A stretch of DNA of 64,000 nt from Gimesia chilikensis (GCF_007744075.1 NZ_CP036266.1:1451001-1515000), one strand, 5' to 3'; counted from the first letter of the stretch, positions 25,171 to 36,915 are shown. Notes: a model not told the origin generated them from the letters alone. Numbers and translations: made by a program.

Positions 25171-28100
25171 TCACTTCGCTGGTGTGTTGCCGGGTGACCC
25201 GTAACCACCGCCACCTGGCGTTTTGATGGTCAGTGTATCGCCCGCATCTACAGAAATGGAGAGTTTCCCTCCCAGCGATTCCTCGGTCGTCGTGCCTGCT
25301 TTCTGCAGCAGATTCTCCCCGATCTGTCCCGGTTCTCCACCATCTAAGCCGAAGGGAGCGTAATCGCCCCGTCGTTCAGACAGCAGTGAGATTCGCAGCG
25401 GTTTGAGGAATTCGATCCGTCGGACGATGCCGTCTCCTCCCGGGTGTTGACCTGCCCCTCCAGATCCAGTGCGGATCGAGAATTCATGTAGTCTGACCGG
25501 GTAGCGACGTTCGATAATCTCGGCATCAGTCAGTCGGGTATTGGTCATATGCGTGTGGACGGCGTCAGTACCAGCGCTGTCTGCGGTCGCGCCACTACCA
25601 CCGCAGATGGTTTCGTAGTAGCCGAATGTCTCATCGCCGAAAGTGAGATTATTCATCGTTCCCTGGCTGGCAGCTGCTTTGCCCAGCGCTCCGAGCAGGG
25701 TATCGACGGTTCGCTGAGAAGTTTCGACGTTGCCTCCCACCATCGCGGCACATTCGGCGGGAGAATCCCGTTCGGGTGGATTCAGGAAGCATTCAGGCAG
25801 TATGATTTCGATCGGAGCCAGTACGCCGCTGTTGAGCGGAATGTCTTCCTGAATCAGGCAGCGAAAGACATAGAGCACTGCCGCGTTCACAATGGCGCGA
25901 TTCGCATTCAGGTTGGTCTCCAGCACCGGTCCAGTACCTGTGAAGTCGACAACAGCACGACTCCCCTGGATCGAGATTTTCACACAGAGCGGCGCCCCAT
26001 TATCAAGATGATCCGTAAACGAATAGTCGCCGTCTTCAATCGCAGCGAGTGCAAGCTGCATCTTTTCGGTGGCGGCCTGCTGAATGTGTTTCATGTAAGC
26101 CTGGACGACCGGCAGGGAATAGCGACGCACCAGATCATTCAGTAATGTGACACCACAATTATTAGCCGCAACCTGCGCGGAGACATCCGACAGGTTATCA
26201 GCCACCGAACGCGAAGGATGTTCGCCAGAAAGCAACAGTTCACGGAGTTCCGCTTCACGGGAGGTGCCATGGTCGACCAGTTTGAAGTTTCGAATCAATA
26301 CACCTTCATCGGCCAGTGTCTTAGAGAAGGGGGGCATACTGCCGGGAACAATTCCACCGATCTCTGCATGATGTGCACGACTGGCGGTAAAAAATACGAG
26401 TTCTCCGCTTTCCGGATGATGCACGGGAGTGATTACCGTTACGTCGGGCAGATGGGAACCGCCTCGGTACGGATCGTTGGTCACGAATACATCTCCCGAT
26501 CCCAAGTCCGGATTATCGGCGATGATCCGCTTTACCGTTTCACTCATGGCTCCCAGGTGAACGGGGATATGTGGCGCATTTACGACGAGGTCTCCCGTTG
26601 CGGAGAAGACCGCGCAGCTGAAGTCCAGTCTCTCTTTGACGTTGGTGGAAATCGATGTTTTCTGCAGGGTGATTCCCATCTGCTCGGCAATGGACGCGAA
26701 CAGGTTGTTGAAGATTTCCAGCATGACCGGATCGGCTTCGGTGCTGATATCGGCATGGCCGCCTGACTGCGGTGAGGTCTCCCGCATCAACGTTTCTCCA
26801 CGAGACAGAATCTCTGCGGTGAAGCCGGGATCGATAATTACTGTCGAGATCGCTTCACAGATGATCGCGGGGCCTGCGAGCTGATCGCCGGGCTGCAGGT
26901 CCTCCCTTAGATAAACGGCGGCCTCCTGAGCCTGTCCCTGAAAGTAGGCTGTTGTCGTTTCAACAGGTTGAGGGGTACGCGAGACCGGCTCCTTTGCGGG
27001 TAAATGGGGTTCTTCCATCAGTCCGACTATTTCCGTACGGATTGCAGTAACCTCAATGTCGCGGGCCGTGTGTTTGTAGCCATAGAGTCGCTGATGTTCC
27101 TGTTCGAACTGCGTACGCTCATCCAGTCCCTGCTGGCAACGAACCTGTATCGTGGCGTCGGTGCCAAGGTAACGCATCTCAAGGGAATGTTCGGGGGCTT
27201 TGATCCGTTCCGGAGGGATGCCTTCCGCGCAGACTTCGTCGTAAACGCTCTGGTCGAGCGTTGCAAAGCGGTTCTGCAGTTCCTGCTGTAATTCGTCTGA
27301 CCAGATCTCAAGAACCGACTGCTGACCAAAACGGCGTACATCGGCCTGACCGATACCAAAGGCACTGAGAATACCGGAGTATGGATGGATCAGTACTTCA
27401 TGAATTCCCAGAGAACGGGCGATGGCACACGCATGTTGAGAACCGGCGCCGCCAAAACTGACCAGCACGTAGTCTGCAGGATCGTAACCACGGGCTACGG
27501 AAATGTTACGGATCGCACGTACCATGTTGGCATTCGCGATCTGCAGGAAACCCTCAGCCAGTTCGAGGGGAGTGTATGTTTTTCCCATCGGGGAGGCAGC
27601 GATTTCCTCGCAGATCGCCGTTAGACGCTGTTCGACAGCACTATGATCGAGAGTAAACGGAAATCGGCTCGGGAGAATCTTTCCGAGGAAAAGGTTCAGG
27701 TCAGTCACCGTCAGGGGGCCGCCTCGTCCATAGCAGGCAGGGCCCGGATCTGCGCCTGCACTGGCGGGACCGACGTGCAGCTTGATGCCATCAAATCCGC
27801 AGATACTTCCACCACCGGCTGCGACAGTTTCGATACTCAGCATCGGGGCAACAATCCGCACGCCTGCTTTACGGGTTTCGAATTCCCGCTCATAAACGCC
27901 ATCAAAGCGGGAGACATCGGTGCTGGTGCCTCCCATATCGAAGCCGATCGAACGGGGGAAACCTGCGATTCCAGCGACGCGGGAATAACCAATCACACCT
28001 CCAGCGGGGCCCGAGAGGATACTGTCCTTGCCGACGAAATGCGAAGCGTCAACCAGACCACCGGCGGAGGTCATCAGTTTAAGTTCGCAATTTTCCAGGG

Positions 28101-29025
28101 GAGTGCGGAGCTTCTTGATGTAGTCTTTGAGGATCGGATTCAGGTAGGCGTCCATGACTGTCGTGTCACCGCGGGAGACGATTTTGATCAGTGGCGAAAG
28201 TCGGCTGGAAACGCTGATTTCATCAAAGCCTGCTTCTTCTGCGAGTCGGGCGACGAGTTCTTCATGCTCCGGGTTGGCAAAAGAATGCAGCAGGCAGATC
28301 GCCAGTGATTCGACACCGGTTGCTTTGAGTTCTGCTAACTGCTGGCGGATGATTTGCGGGTCAGGGGGCTGGAGAACATGCCCCTCTGAGTCGATTCGCT
28401 CATTGATTTCGACCGTGCTTTCGAACAGGGGTTCCGGTTTCTGGATCACGAGATCAAACAGCCGGGGGCGATCCTGGTTACCGATCAGGAGCACATCTGC
28501 GAAGCCTTTGGTGGTGATGAAAGCGGTGCGGGCACCGTTACGGGTGAGCAGAGCATTGGTGCCGCGTGTCGTGCCGAGTTTCACAATGACATTAGAAATC
28601 GGTTCGGATTTCTTGAGGCCGAGGATCCAGCGGATAGCGAGAACCGGTGCTTCTTCACCGGATGAAAGTTCATAACCGGAAGAGACAGAAACAGACTCAG
28701 GCAGACCGGGTGTGATTTGCAGGGAATTGGTGGCGGTGTCAAAGGAAGTTACTTGTGCCGAATGCACAGTCTGTCCCGCTTCATTCAGAAATACGATCTG
28801 GTATTCCTGCCAGAAGTCTGCCGGATCACCTTGCCGGGAAGGGTCGATAATGATCGTGGGATCAGGGATTTCCTGTATACGACCTTTGGTGATACCCGAA
28901 CTAAGAGTCTTAAAGGGGATGAACTCATTCTGGGGAGAGCGGGCAATACAGTCTGTGAAGGTGCCGCCTACATCGATCCAGAATTCCCACTTTTTTTCGA
29001 TCTGATCCATTTTTGTGCCATTCAT
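25171..29025 (-). CDS. 5-oxoprolinase (ATP-hydrolysing), HyuA-HyuB fusion
   Basis: 1284 residues, the length of fused 5-oxoprolinases. Residues ~12-690 are the hydantoinase A part: ATP-binding [63 protein letters not shown]. Residues ~770-1280 are the hydantoinase B part: [45 protein letters not shown], and [19 protein letters not shown]. The enzyme opens 5-oxoproline to glutamate using ATP; related fusions act on hydantoins or acetophenone. It is 172 bp upstream of the cyclophilin-YcsI pair on the same strand. ATG 29025 is used; ATG 29010 is also possible. Confidence 0.93.
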   Translation of the reverse strand: MNGTKMDQIEKKWEFWIDVGGTFTDCIARSPQNEFIPFKTLSSGITKGRIQEIPDPTIIIDPSRQGDPADFWQEYQIVFLNEAGQTVHSAQVTSFDTATNSLQITPGLPESVSVSSGYELSSGEEAPVLAIRWILGLKKSEPISNVIVKLGTTRGTNALLTRNGARTAFITTKGFADVLLIGNQDRPRLFDLVIQKPEPLFESTVEINERIDSEGHVLQPPDPQIIRQQLAELKATGVESLAICLLHSFANPEHEELVARLAEEAGFDEISVSSRLSPLIKIVSRGDTTVMDAYLNPILKDYIKKLRTPLENCELKLMTSAGGLVDASHFVGKDSILSGPAGGVIGYSRVAGIAGFPRSIGFDMGGTSTDVSRFDGVYEREFETRKAGVRIVAPMLSIETVAAGGGSICGFDGIKLHVGPASAGADPGPACYGRGGPLTVTDLNLFLGKILPSRFPFTLDHSAVEQRLTAICEEIAASPMGKTYTPLELAEGFLQIANANMVRAIRNISVARGYDPADYVLVSFGGAGSQHACAIARSLGIHEVLIHPYSGILSAFGIGQADVRRFGQQSVLEIWSDELQQELQNRFATLDQSVYDEVCAEGIPPERIKAPEHSLEMRYLGTDATIQVRCQQGLDERTQFEQEHQRLYGYKHTARDIEVTAIRTEIVGLMEEPHLPAKEPVSRTPQPVETTTAYFQGQAQEAAVYLREDLQPGDQLAGPAIICEAISTVIIDPGFTAEILSRGETLMRETSPQSGGHADISTEADPVMLEIFNNLFASIAEQMGITLQKTSISTNVKERLDFSCAVFSATGDLVVNAPHIPVHLGAMSETVKRIIADNPDLGSGDVFVTNDPYRGGSHLPDVTVITPVHHPESGELVFFTASRAHHAEIGGIVPGSMPPFSKTLADEGVLIRNFKLVDHGTSREAELRELLLSGEHPSRSVADNLSDVSAQVAANNCGVTLLNDLVRRYSLPVVQAYMKHIQQAATEKMQLALAAIEDGDYSFTDHLDNGAPLCVKISIQGSRAVVDFTGTGPVLETNLNANRAIVNAAVLYVFRCLIQEDIPLNSGVLAPIEIILPECFLNPPERDSPAECAAMVGGNVETSQRTVDTLLGALGKAAASQGTMNNLTFGDETFGYYETICGGSGATADSAGTDAVHTHMTNTRLTDAEIIERRYPVRLHEFSIRTGSGGAGQHPGGDGIVRRIEFLKPLRISLLSERRGDYAPFGLDGGEPGQIGENLLQKAGTTTEESLGGKLSISVDAGDTLTIKTPGGGGYGSPGNTPAK

Positions 29026-29203
29026 ATCAGCAAAAATTTCGTAGCGATTCCCCGGATTTTGGTGGAATTTTTTGAATTCCCTGACGTAGACTTACGTATG
29101 AAATAACAGAACCGGCGGACGGACACAACGAACCCGCCGGGAAGTCGGACCCGGGGATCCGAATGTGGTAAATTATGAAAAATAAAAGAGTTTCTGCTGG
29201 TAC

Positions 29204-29231
29204 TTGAATTATGTGCAGTGTGGTTTATAAT
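29204..29231 (+). promoter_or_regulatory. Sigma-70-type promoter for the Bax-inhibitor-1 family gene
   Basis: TTGAAT (29204-29209), 16-bp spacer, TATAAT (29226-29231). Transcription would begin near 29238, giving a leader of about 110 bases. The rest of the 325-bp divergent region (29026-29350) shows no other structure. Confidence 0.65.
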
Positions 29232-29350
29232 TGTCCCGCCCGCCTGCCCTTCCTCAAAACCGCAGTGCCGGCGGAACCGATGTTTAAAACGATGACCCAT
29301 TCCGTGTTCGTCTGGAACATCATTTCTCAATCACATGGAGAATTCAGTCA

Positions 29351-30085
29351 ATGAACAACTACAGTCCTGACTACTATGACCAGGATACGACGGCCGGCCG
29401 CGGTATGTTTGCAATCGATGCGATTGCAGAAGAGCGCGCTGCTTTCATCCGCAAAACGTACATGCACCTGACCGGTGCGATCTTTGTGTTTATGGGACTG
29501 GAATTTATCATTTTCAGTACTCCCACCTTAAGGAATGGTGTGTTGAGCCTGTTCACCGCCAGTCCCTGGATTATTCTGATTGCCTTCCTGGGTGCCAGCT
29601 GGTTAGCCAGTTCACTGGCATCAAGTGCCAAGTCTCTGGGGACACAGTATCTGGGACTGGGGTTATATACCCTGGCGGAAGCGATTATCTTTGTGCCGAT
29701 CCTGTTTTTTGCCAGTCAGATGTCGAATCAGACCGTGATTCCGATTGCGGCGGTGATTACCCTCTGTATCTTCGGGGGCTTGACTGCTTACGTGCTCGTG
29801 ACGGGCGCAGACTTCTCCTTCCTGGGCGGAGGACTGACGATTGCCCTGCTGGCAGCAATCGGGATTGCCATCGGTGCCGCGATCTTTGGAGTCTCCCTGG
29901 GACTCTGGTTTGCTGCTGCAATGGTAGTGCTGATGAGTGGTTTCATTCTGTATGAAACTTCAAATGTCCTGCATCAGTACTCGACCGATCAGTACGTTTC
30001 GGCTTCACTGGCGCTGTTCGCTTCCGTCGCCACTCTGTTCTGGTACGTGCTGCGGATCGTAATGATGTTTGCTTCGGAAGACTAG
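29351..30085 (+). CDS. Bax inhibitor-1 / YccA (TMBIM) family membrane protein
   Basis: 244 residues with a ~45-residue soluble N-terminus and seven hydrophobic segments, e.g. MHLTGAIFVFMGLEFIIF, SPWIILIAFLGASWLA, and LTIALLAAIGIAIGAAIFGV. Family features are EERAAFIRKTYMHL at the start and the acidic motif MSGFILYETSNVLHQYSTD near the C-terminus, where two Asp residues act in a pH-sensitive calcium leak in studied homologues. Location is the inner membrane. It is transcribed alone from its own promoter and ends at a strong terminator. No neighbour suggests a specific partner. Confidence 0.93.
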   Translation: MNNYSPDYYDQDTTAGRGMFAIDAIAEERAAFIRKTYMHLTGAIFVFMGLEFIIFSTPTLRNGVLSLFTASPWIILIAFLGASWLASSLASSAKSLGTQYLGLGLYTLAEAIIFVPILFFASQMSNQTVIPIAAVITLCIFGGLTAYVLVTGADFSFLGGGLTIALLAAIGIAIGAAIFGVSLGLWFAAAMVVLMSGFILYETSNVLHQYSTDQYVSASLALFASVATLFWYVLRIVMMFASED

Positions 30086-30124
30086 GCGATACGCTGGTTG
30101 AACGAATCAACAATCGAATATACA

Positions 30125-30158
30125 GACCGGGTAGAATGTTTCTACCCGGTCTTTTTTT
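30125..30158 (+). terminator. Rho-independent terminator
   Basis: A perfect 12-bp stem (GACCGGGTAGAA/TTCTACCCGGTC) with a TGT loop is followed by seven T. It ends the Bax-inhibitor family transcript. Confidence 0.95.
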
Positions 30159-30209
30159 GCGCATTTAACCTGATGAATGAAGGCTTCCAGTTCGAAAGCC
30201 GGGCTCAAA

Positions 30210-31217
30210 TCAGCCTGTGTAGAGGCCGCCAACATATTCCCCGTAACCATTGTAAATCTTGGTGTCGTAGCGTTTCTCGGTGCCCAGCATCCATTCCGTG
30301 CGTTGGCTCCAGCGGGGATGAGGCTGATCCGGATTCACATTGGCGACGAACCCGTATTCCCCCGGATTTACCGTGTTCCAGAAGGTCGCGGGTTGCTCTG
30401 CGGTGAGTTTGATCTTCACGATCGATTTACCTGATTTGAATCCATATTTCCAGGGAACGACCAGACGGATCGGCGCTCCATTCTGTTTCAACAGCGGCTT
30501 CCCATACAGGCCGGTGGCGATGAAGGCGAGCTCGTTCATCGCTTCCTCAATGGTCAGGCCTTCGGTATAAGGCCAGGGCCAGGTGCCAGCTCCACTTCTC
30601 TCCATATAAGGCGCCTCCTGGGGTTTGTTGAACGTTTCAAAGGCGACGTACTTGGCTGAAGGTTTCGGTTCAACCAGCTTGAGCAGACTTGCCAGCGGGA
30701 AACCGGTCCAGGGAACACACATGGCCCAGGTTTCGACGCAACGATGGCGGTAGGCCCGCTCTTCGAACTGCATTTCCCTGTAGAGGTCATCGAGGTCAAA
30801 CGTGCGAGGTTTGGCACATTCCCCTTCGACGGAGACCGCCCAGGGTGTGGTCTGGAATTTTCCGACGTACTTCCAGGCCTCTTTACTGGTGGGGCCGGTG
30901 AATTCGTAGAAGTTTGTGAACTCTTCTGCCTCGATTTCTGCTGTTTCAGGGCGGCCGTATTTAAATGCTTCATTCCGCTTAGCCGGATAGACGGATTGCA
31001 GGGCTTCCGGCAGAGGTTCCACTGCTCCCGCCTGTTCGATCTCTTCCTTGGTTGCCTGTTCACAGCCAGAGAGTAGATCAGCAAACCCGGCGACACCCAG
31101 ACCGTAGCCCATCATTTTGAGGAATTCACGGCGATGCGATTTACGATTCTGATAAACGGATTCTGGGGTGTGGGTGTGTTCCGGGACATGCCAGATTTTT
31201 CGGAGCAGGTGATTCAT
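30210..31217 (-). CDS. MsrP/YedY-like molybdopterin-dependent oxidoreductase
   Basis: 335 residues. A twin-arginine export signal is visible (SHRREFLKMMGYG, Arg29-Arg30, then a hydrophobic stretch), so it should be folded in the cytoplasm and exported by Tat. The molybdenum-ligating cysteine is Cys160 in YRHRCVETWAM, and family features include VEGECAKPRTFDLDDL, RLVVPWKYGFKSGKSIVKI and FWNTVNPGEYGF. MsrP repairs oxidised methionines in periplasmic proteins. No msrQ membrane partner gene is adjacent. The N-terminus has an unusual extra ~25 residues before the Arg pair. It diverges from the sthA-like gene. Confidence 0.93.
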   Translation of the reverse strand: MNHLLRKIWHVPEHTHTPESVYQNRKSHRREFLKMMGYGLGVAGFADLLSGCEQATKEEIEQAGAVEPLPEALQSVYPAKRNEAFKYGRPETAEIEAEEFTNFYEFTGPTSKEAWKYVGKFQTTPWAVSVEGECAKPRTFDLDDLYREMQFEERAYRHRCVETWAMCVPWTGFPLASLLKLVEPKPSAKYVAFETFNKPQEAPYMERSGAGTWPWPYTEGLTIEEAMNELAFIATGLYGKPLLKQNGAPIRLVVPWKYGFKSGKSIVKIKLTAEQPATFWNTVNPGEYGFVANVNPDQPHPRWSQRTEWMLGTEKRYDTKIYNGYGEYVGGLYTG

Positions 31218-31531
31218 CAGAGTTCCTTTGATCTGAGATCAGAGCTTGAAGCAATGTGGGGCGAGACAGACACTTCCGTGGTCTTGATCAGGAGGAGTTT
31301 CCCCCCGAAGAGTTTTAAAGTTGAGCTATACAATCAGTATAACCGTCAGTCTGGGCGCAAAATAGCCTGTTTCAGAGATCAGATCAATCTTTCTATCTTT
31401 TCCATTCCAACTCATGACCGAAGTTAGAGGTGGTTGTTTACGCTGTAAAGTTTAACCAGGTTTCTCAATTTGACATATGGGGCTGGAAAGCCGTGTCTGA
31501 GAAGACTGGTCTGAGTATTGAGAATAGATCC
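31218..31531. other. Divergent intergenic region, 314 bp
   Basis: Between the MsrP-like and SthA-like genes. TATAAC occurs near 31338 with no matching -35. No hairpin stands out. An in-frame start at 31430 would extend the SthA-like protein by 34 residues that do not fit the family. Confidence 0.4.
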
Positions 31532-33025
31532 ATGAAATTCGACATTGTAATTATCGGAAGCGGTCCCGCTGGTCAGAAGGCGGCGATAGCAGCTTCGAAA
31601 CTGGGGAAGCGGGTTGCGATCATTGAACGTAACTTTCGCGGCATGGGGGGCGTCTGTCTGCATAAGGGGACGATTCCTTCCAAGACGATGCGCGAAGCAA
31701 TCTTATATTTAACCGGATATCGGCATCGGGACGTCTACAGCAAATGGTATCGTCGGAAGCGGCGAGTCACGATGCAGGACCTGCGGCTGAAGCTGGCAGA
31801 CGTAGCAGAGCATGAACTGGAAATCATCCATGATCAGCTTGAGCGAAACGGCGTCGACATCTTTATTGGAGAAGCTCAGTTTGTCAGCCCGCATGAAGTG
31901 GCTGTCGACTGTGAGACCGGACGCAAGATTTTGCACGGGGATTACATTCTGGTCGCTACCGGCACCAAGCCTTCGCGGCCGCCTCATATCCCCTTTGATG
32001 GCGAAACAATTTTTGATTCCGATGAAATTATCGACCTGAAACAGATTCCCCGTTCGATGATCGTGGTGGGCGGCGGTGTAATTGGCATCGAATACGCGAT
32101 CATGTTCGCCACTTTGGGTGTTGAAGTTACCGTACTCGATGGTCGGGAGCACCTGCTCGAGTTCTGTGATCGTGAAATTATTGACGCTCTGATTCATCAT
32201 GCCCGTTCACTGGGAATGGTTTTCCGGATGGGCGAAGAAGTTGTTGGGATTGAGCGGTTTTCCGATTCAATGGCCGCAGTGCAGACCGAGAGTGGCAAAC
32301 GACTGGTGGCCGATTCGGTATTGTATACCGTGGGACGTGTGGGAGATGCGGACGAACTGAATTTCCAGGCTGCGGGGCTTGAACCGGATGAACGCGGTCG
32401 TTTGTGGTGCAACGAAGATCATCAGACCTGGGTACCTCATATTTACGGTGCGGGCGATATTGTAGGTTTTCCTGCTCTGGCCAGTGTGTCTATGGAGCAG
32501 GGACGCCGTGTAATCTGTAATGCCTTTAATGAGCCATTTGAAGCGTTTGATCTGATGCCTTACGGGCTGTTTACGATCCCGGAAATTTCGATGGTGGGTA
32601 AAACCGAACAGCAGCTGACTGAAGCGCACATTCCTTATGAAGTCGGCGCGGCACGCTATCGTGAAATTGCCCGCGGGCAGATCTCGGGTGACCGGGACGG
32701 GATGCTGAAGATTCTGTTTCACCGTGAGACACTCAAGATTCTAGGGATCCACGCGATTGGGGAAGCGGCAACCGAAATCGTACACATCGGACAGACGGTG
32801 ATGTCGTTTGGCGGCACGATTGAATATTTCCGCAACGCTGTATTCAATTATCCGACAATGGCAGAATGCTATAAAGTCGCGGCTTTCGATGCACTGGAAA
32901 AAATGAGTCTGGATCGACTCTTCGAAGCATCTAAGACATCCAAAGCGGCAGCTCCGTTGAATAAAGAGCTGCAGGAGACACAGGACGAAGCGTCCTCAGT
33001 GGAAGTCCTCACTCAGACGAAGTGA
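31532..33025 (+). CDS. sthA: Soluble pyridine nucleotide transhydrogenase-like flavoprotein
   Basis: 497 residues from ATG 31532, where the FAD-binding MKFDIVIIGSGPAGQKAA begins. The usual redox disulfide CxxxxC is reduced to a single cysteine: CLHKGTIPSKTM has Cys42 and Thr47, as in SthA, which moves hydride between NADPH and NAD+ without a disulfide. NAD-binding GGGVIGIEYAIMFATLG and the C-terminal dimerisation region (IHAIGEAATEIVHIG) are normal. The C-terminal ~35 residues are an extra hydrophilic tail. It is cytoplasmic. Stop codons of this and the convergent rluA-like gene are 30 bp apart. Confidence 0.92.
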   Translation: MKFDIVIIGSGPAGQKAAIAASKLGKRVAIIERNFRGMGGVCLHKGTIPSKTMREAILYLTGYRHRDVYSKWYRRKRRVTMQDLRLKLADVAEHELEIIHDQLERNGVDIFIGEAQFVSPHEVAVDCETGRKILHGDYILVATGTKPSRPPHIPFDGETIFDSDEIIDLKQIPRSMIVVGGGVIGIEYAIMFATLGVEVTVLDGREHLLEFCDREIIDALIHHARSLGMVFRMGEEVVGIERFSDSMAAVQTESGKRLVADSVLYTVGRVGDADELNFQAAGLEPDERGRLWCNEDHQTWVPHIYGAGDIVGFPALASVSMEQGRRVICNAFNEPFEAFDLMPYGLFTIPEISMVGKTEQQLTEAHIPYEVGAARYREIARGQISGDRDGMLKILFHRETLKILGIHAIGEAATEIVHIGQTVMSFGGTIEYFRNAVFNYPTMAECYKVAAFDALEKMSLDRLFEASKTSKAAAPLNKELQETQDEASSVEVLTQTK

Positions 33026-33055
33026 GGCAGTAAAAAGGAAAAACCGAGAACAGCT

Positions 33056-34000
33056 TTAGGCGCTCCGTAACCGCTCGAGCGCCTGGTGGAAATCATCAGG
33101 CGCTCCCGCGGAGAGCTTCATTTTCAATCCCGTCACCGGATGTGCAAACTCGATCTGTTCAGCGTGTAATGCCTGTCGCGAAATCAGACAGCGATCTGTT
33201 TCCAGTCGTTCATCGTTGCCATAGAAAGCGTCGGCGATAATGGGAAAACCAAGATCGGCCAGATGCACGCGGATCTGATGCAGGCGTCCCGTCTGTGGAA
33301 AAGCACGGACCAGCGAGTATCCGGTATACCGTTCAAGGACTTCGAAACGCGTGTAAGCGGATTTAGCCTTTTTCGCCTGCGGGTGTGTCGACATACAGAC
33401 CCCGGCCTGGGTGGGATGCTCACCGATGGCAGCATCGTTCTCAAAGTGATCGCCCGGAGGCTGGTCGCGAATGATTGCCAGATATGCTTTACTGATCCGG
33501 TTCTGCTGGAACTGAATCGAGAGACTGCGGTGTCCCAGATGCTCTTTGGCGACAATCAGAATGCCGCTGGTAAACTGGTCGAGCCGATGCACGATTCCTG
33601 GACGCAGTAGACTGCGGATTCCCGTCTGCTGATCGAGGTAATGCTGTAACGCGTTAGCCACAGTACCCGAGTGGATATTCCCCGCGGGATGGGCGATCAT
33701 CGCCGGCGGTTTGTTGACAATAACCAGCCATGCATCCTCGTAGAGGATCTCCAGCGGTAATGCCTCAGGCTGATAGGTTTTGTCCGGCGGTTCAGGCAGG
33801 AGAATGCTGATCTGCTGACCGCGGAAGACTCGTTGCAACGGTTCGGCAGGGATGCCATTGACTTTGGCAAACCCTGCCTGAACGATGCGTTGCAGACGGT
33901 GCGTCGAATAGTTTCTGAAATGACGGCTGAGAAACCGATCGATGCGGGAACCATCAAGGTAATCCTCGACAATCAGATCGGTTTCGTAGGCTGGTTTCAT
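33056..34000 (-). CDS. RluA-family RNA pseudouridine synthase
   Basis: 314 residues from ATG 34000. An S4 RNA-binding domain (residues ~15-75, SRIDRFLSRHFRNYSTHRLQ) precedes the catalytic domain with GIVHRLDQFTSGILIVAK, whose Asp is the nucleophile, and HQIRVHLADLGFPIIADAFY. The family converts uridine to pseudouridine in 23S rRNA or tRNA; length and S4 domain fit RluD-like enzymes but the target cannot be told. The gene begins 11 bp after the aconitase stop codon, so the two share a transcript. Confidence 0.93.
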   Translation of the reverse strand: MKPAYETDLIVEDYLDGSRIDRFLSRHFRNYSTHRLQRIVQAGFAKVNGIPAEPLQRVFRGQQISILLPEPPDKTYQPEALPLEILYEDAWLVIVNKPPAMIAHPAGNIHSGTVANALQHYLDQQTGIRSLLRPGIVHRLDQFTSGILIVAKEHLGHRSLSIQFQQNRISKAYLAIIRDQPPGDHFENDAAIGEHPTQAGVCMSTHPQAKKAKSAYTRFEVLERYTGYSLVRAFPQTGRLHQIRVHLADLGFPIIADAFYGNDERLETDRCLISRQALHAEQIEFAHPVTGLKMKLSAGAPDDFHQALERLRSA

Positions 34001-34011
34001 CAATTCAGGAA

Positions 34012-36687
34012 TCAGGCTTTGGCCAGATCGCGGAGAACTTTGTGCAGAATTCCGCCGTTGCGATAGTATTCGACTTCAACGGGGGTATCGACACGACACT
34101 GAACGGTAAACAGGACCTGTGTGCCGTCTTCTTTGGTAGCGGTCACGCGGATCGCCTGACCTGGCTTCAGGTTGTCATCCAGTTCAATGTCATAAGTTTC
34201 AGTACCATCGAGGCCCAGTTCTTCGCGGCTTTCACCTTCGCGGAACTGCAGCGGCAGCACACCCATGCCGACCAGGTTGGAACGGTGAATCCGCTCAAAG
34301 GAAGTCGCAATGACAGCCTTGACGCCCAGCAGGAAGGTTCCCTTGGCGGCCCAGTCACGAGACGATCCCATTCCGTAGTCACCACCAGCGAGAACAACCA
34401 GCGGCGTGCCGGCGTCTTTGTACTGCAGTGAGGCTTCATAGATCGAAGTCTGTTCGCCGGTGGGCAGGTAGGTGGTAACGCCACCACTGGTTCCGGGGGC
34501 GAGCAGGTTGCTCAGGCGAATGTTCGCGAAGGTACCGCGGGTCATAACCCGGTCGTTTCCGCGACGGCTACCGTAGCTGTTAAATTCAGCAGGAGTCACT
34601 CCATTTTCCTGCAGGTATTTACCCGCAGGGGAATCTGCTTTGATGGCTCCAGCAGGAGAGATGTGGTCGGTGGTGACGGAATCGCCTACAGAGACCAGGA
34701 CGCGGGCTCCAGTGATGGAGCTGATCGGGGCCGGCTCTGCGGGCATGTCGACGAAGAACGGAGGTTCCTGAACGTAGGTGCTTTTTTCATCCCATTCAAA
34801 GATGTCACCGTCGCCACCATCAATGGCCTGCCATTCAGGAGAACCCTGGGTGGCTTTGCCGTACTCGTCACGGAACATTTCCGGGTTGATGGACGATTCG
34901 AGAGCCGCGTTGACTTCAGCCTGTGAAGGCCAGATATCTTTCAGGAAGACATCATTCCCGTCTTTGTCCTGACCGAGAGGCTCGGTGCTGAGGTCGATAT
35001 CGGTGGTACCTGCCAGGGCGTAAGCCACGACCAGCGGCGGGCTGGCGAGGTAGTTTGCCCGAACATCGGGGCTGATACGTCCTTCGAAGTTCCGGTTTCC
35101 GGAGAGGACAGCAGCGGCGACGATGTCGTTGTCGTTGATCGCTTTGGAGATTGGTGCGGGCAGTGGGCCACTGTTACCAATACAGGTCGTACAGCCGTAG
35201 CCAACCAGGTTGAAACCGAGTTCATCGAGGTAGGGAGTCACGCCGGCTTTTTCAAGGTAGTCGGTTACAACGCGGCTTCCGGGGGCCAGACTTGTTTTTA
35301 CCCAGGGCTTGCGGGTCAGGCCTTTTTCAGCAGCTTTCTTTGCCAGCAGGCCGGCACCGAGCATAACTGACGGGTTACTGGTGTTGGTACAACTGGTGAT
35401 CGCGGCGATGACGACTGAACCATCTTTGAGTTCAAAATCCTGACCAGCGTAGTTCACGGGAGCGTGAGTGGGTGAAGGATCCTGTTTGCCGAAGGTGGAG
35501 CTGAGATCGCTGTGCCAGTGTGATTTCATGTCGGTCAATGCGATTCGGTCCTGTGGACGTTTGGGACCGGCCAGCGAGACTTCAATCGTGGAAATATCCA
35601 GACTCAGCTTGCTGGTGAAGGACGGCTCGGGCGAGCTTTCCGTGCGGAACATACCCTGTTCTTTGTAGTAACGCTCGACCAGATCAACTTCAGCGTCAGT
35701 ACGTCCGGTGCGACGCATGTAGTTCAGAGTTTCATCGTCGACGGGGAAGAAGCCGATAGTGGCCCCGTATTCGGGAGCCATGTTGGCAATAGTAGCCCGG
35801 TCGGCGAGGCTCATGTTGGACAGGCCAGGACCATAGAATTCGACGAACTTGCCAACGACACCGTGTTCGCGGAGCATCTGGACGATGCGGAGTACGAGGT
35901 CAGTCGCAGTTGCGCCTTCAGGTAGCTTGCCTTCCAGACGGAAACCGACGACTTCGGGGGTCAGCATGTAAATGGGCTGACCGAGCATCACGGCTTCTGC
36001 TTCGATACCACCCACGCCCCAGCCGACGACGCCCAGGCCGTTGATCATGGTGGTGTGACTGTCGGTACCAACGAGACTGTCCGGGTAAGCGACACCGTCT
36101 TTGGTCAGAACGGCTTTGGCCAGGTATTCGAGGTTTACCTGGTGCACGATCCCGGTTGCTGGTGGGACAACGCCGAAGTTATCGAATGCCTGCTGTCCCC
36201 AGCGGAGAAACTGGTAACGTTCCTGGTTCCGTTCAAATTCTTTTTCGACGTTGTGCTGCAGCGAGAGTTTAGTTGCGAATTCGTCGACCTGCACACTGTG
36301 GTCGATGACGAGGTCACAGCGAACCAGTGGATTGATTTTCTGAGGATCGCCGCCCAGTCGAACCATGGCACTTCGCAGCGCTGCCAGGTCAACCACAGCG
36401 GGAACGCCGGTAAAGTCCTGCAAGACCACGCGACCGGGTTTGAAAGGGATTTCCACCGGGTTAGGAGATTCTGCACTCCAGTTGGCGAGATTGTGCACGT
36501 CGGACTCGTTGACGACGAACCCATCTACGTTACGCAGGCAGGATTCCAGCAGCACACGAATCGAGTAAGGCAGCGACTCAATATTTCCAATGCCATCATC
36601 GATGAGTTTCTGTAAACGGTAGTATTTAAACTCACCACCGGCTGCTGTTAATTGACCTTCCGCGCCAAAAGGATTTCCGGAAGCCAT
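34012..36687 (-). CDS. acnA: Aconitate hydratase (AcnA-type)
   Basis: 891 residues, standard for AcnA/IRP-type aconitase. It isomerises citrate to isocitrate in the citric acid cycle using a [4Fe-4S] cluster. Cluster cysteines are in [15 protein letters not shown] and [13 protein letters not shown]; other hallmarks are [43 protein letters not shown] and [16 protein letters not shown]. It starts at ATG 36687 with a GAGGAG site upstream and heads a two-gene operon with the rluA-like gene. No iron-responsive or other leader structure is evident in the 228 bp upstream. Confidence 0.98.
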   Translation of the reverse strand: MASGNPFGAEGQLTAAGGEFKYYRLQKLIDDGIGNIESLPYSIRVLLESCLRNVDGFVVNESDVHNLANWSAESPNPVEIPFKPGRVVLQDFTGVPAVVDLAALRSAMVRLGGDPQKINPLVRCDLVIDHSVQVDEFATKLSLQHNVEKEFERNQERYQFLRWGQQAFDNFGVVPPATGIVHQVNLEYLAKAVLTKDGVAYPDSLVGTDSHTTMINGLGVVGWGVGGIEAEAVMLGQPIYMLTPEVVGFRLEGKLPEGATATDLVLRIVQMLREHGVVGKFVEFYGPGLSNMSLADRATIANMAPEYGATIGFFPVDDETLNYMRRTGRTDAEVDLVERYYKEQGMFRTESSPEPSFTSKLSLDISTIEVSLAGPKRPQDRIALTDMKSHWHSDLSSTFGKQDPSPTHAPVNYAGQDFELKDGSVVIAAITSCTNTSNPSVMLGAGLLAKKAAEKGLTRKPWVKTSLAPGSRVVTDYLEKAGVTPYLDELGFNLVGYGCTTCIGNSGPLPAPISKAINDNDIVAAAVLSGNRNFEGRISPDVRANYLASPPLVVAYALAGTTDIDLSTEPLGQDKDGNDVFLKDIWPSQAEVNAALESSINPEMFRDEYGKATQGSPEWQAIDGGDGDIFEWDEKSTYVQEPPFFVDMPAEPAPISSITGARVLVSVGDSVTTDHISPAGAIKADSPAGKYLQENGVTPAEFNSYGSRRGNDRVMTRGTFANIRLSNLLAPGTSGGVTTYLPTGEQTSIYEASLQYKDAGTPLVVLAGGDYGMGSSRDWAAKGTFLLGVKAVIATSFERIHRSNLVGMGVLPLQFREGESREELGLDGTETYDIELDDNLKPGQAIRVTATKEDGTQVLFTVQCRVDTPVEVEYYRNGGILHKVLRDLAKA

Positions 36688-36915
36688 TTATCTCTCCTCA
36701 GTGCTACATTAAAAATCAGGTAAATTATTAAATACAGGCTGCTTCGGCGAACCTGTCATAGATTGATTGCTGTTCAGATCGGAATATGCTGCATTCTAGG
36801 ATTTCGCTTCCCGCGCGACAAACGGCAGGGGGGCGAAAAACGCAAAACATCCCCAGAAGCTGGAGTTTAGCGGCAGATTCGGGTCAGAAAGGGCAAAATT
36901 TAACGCTGGCGAGGC

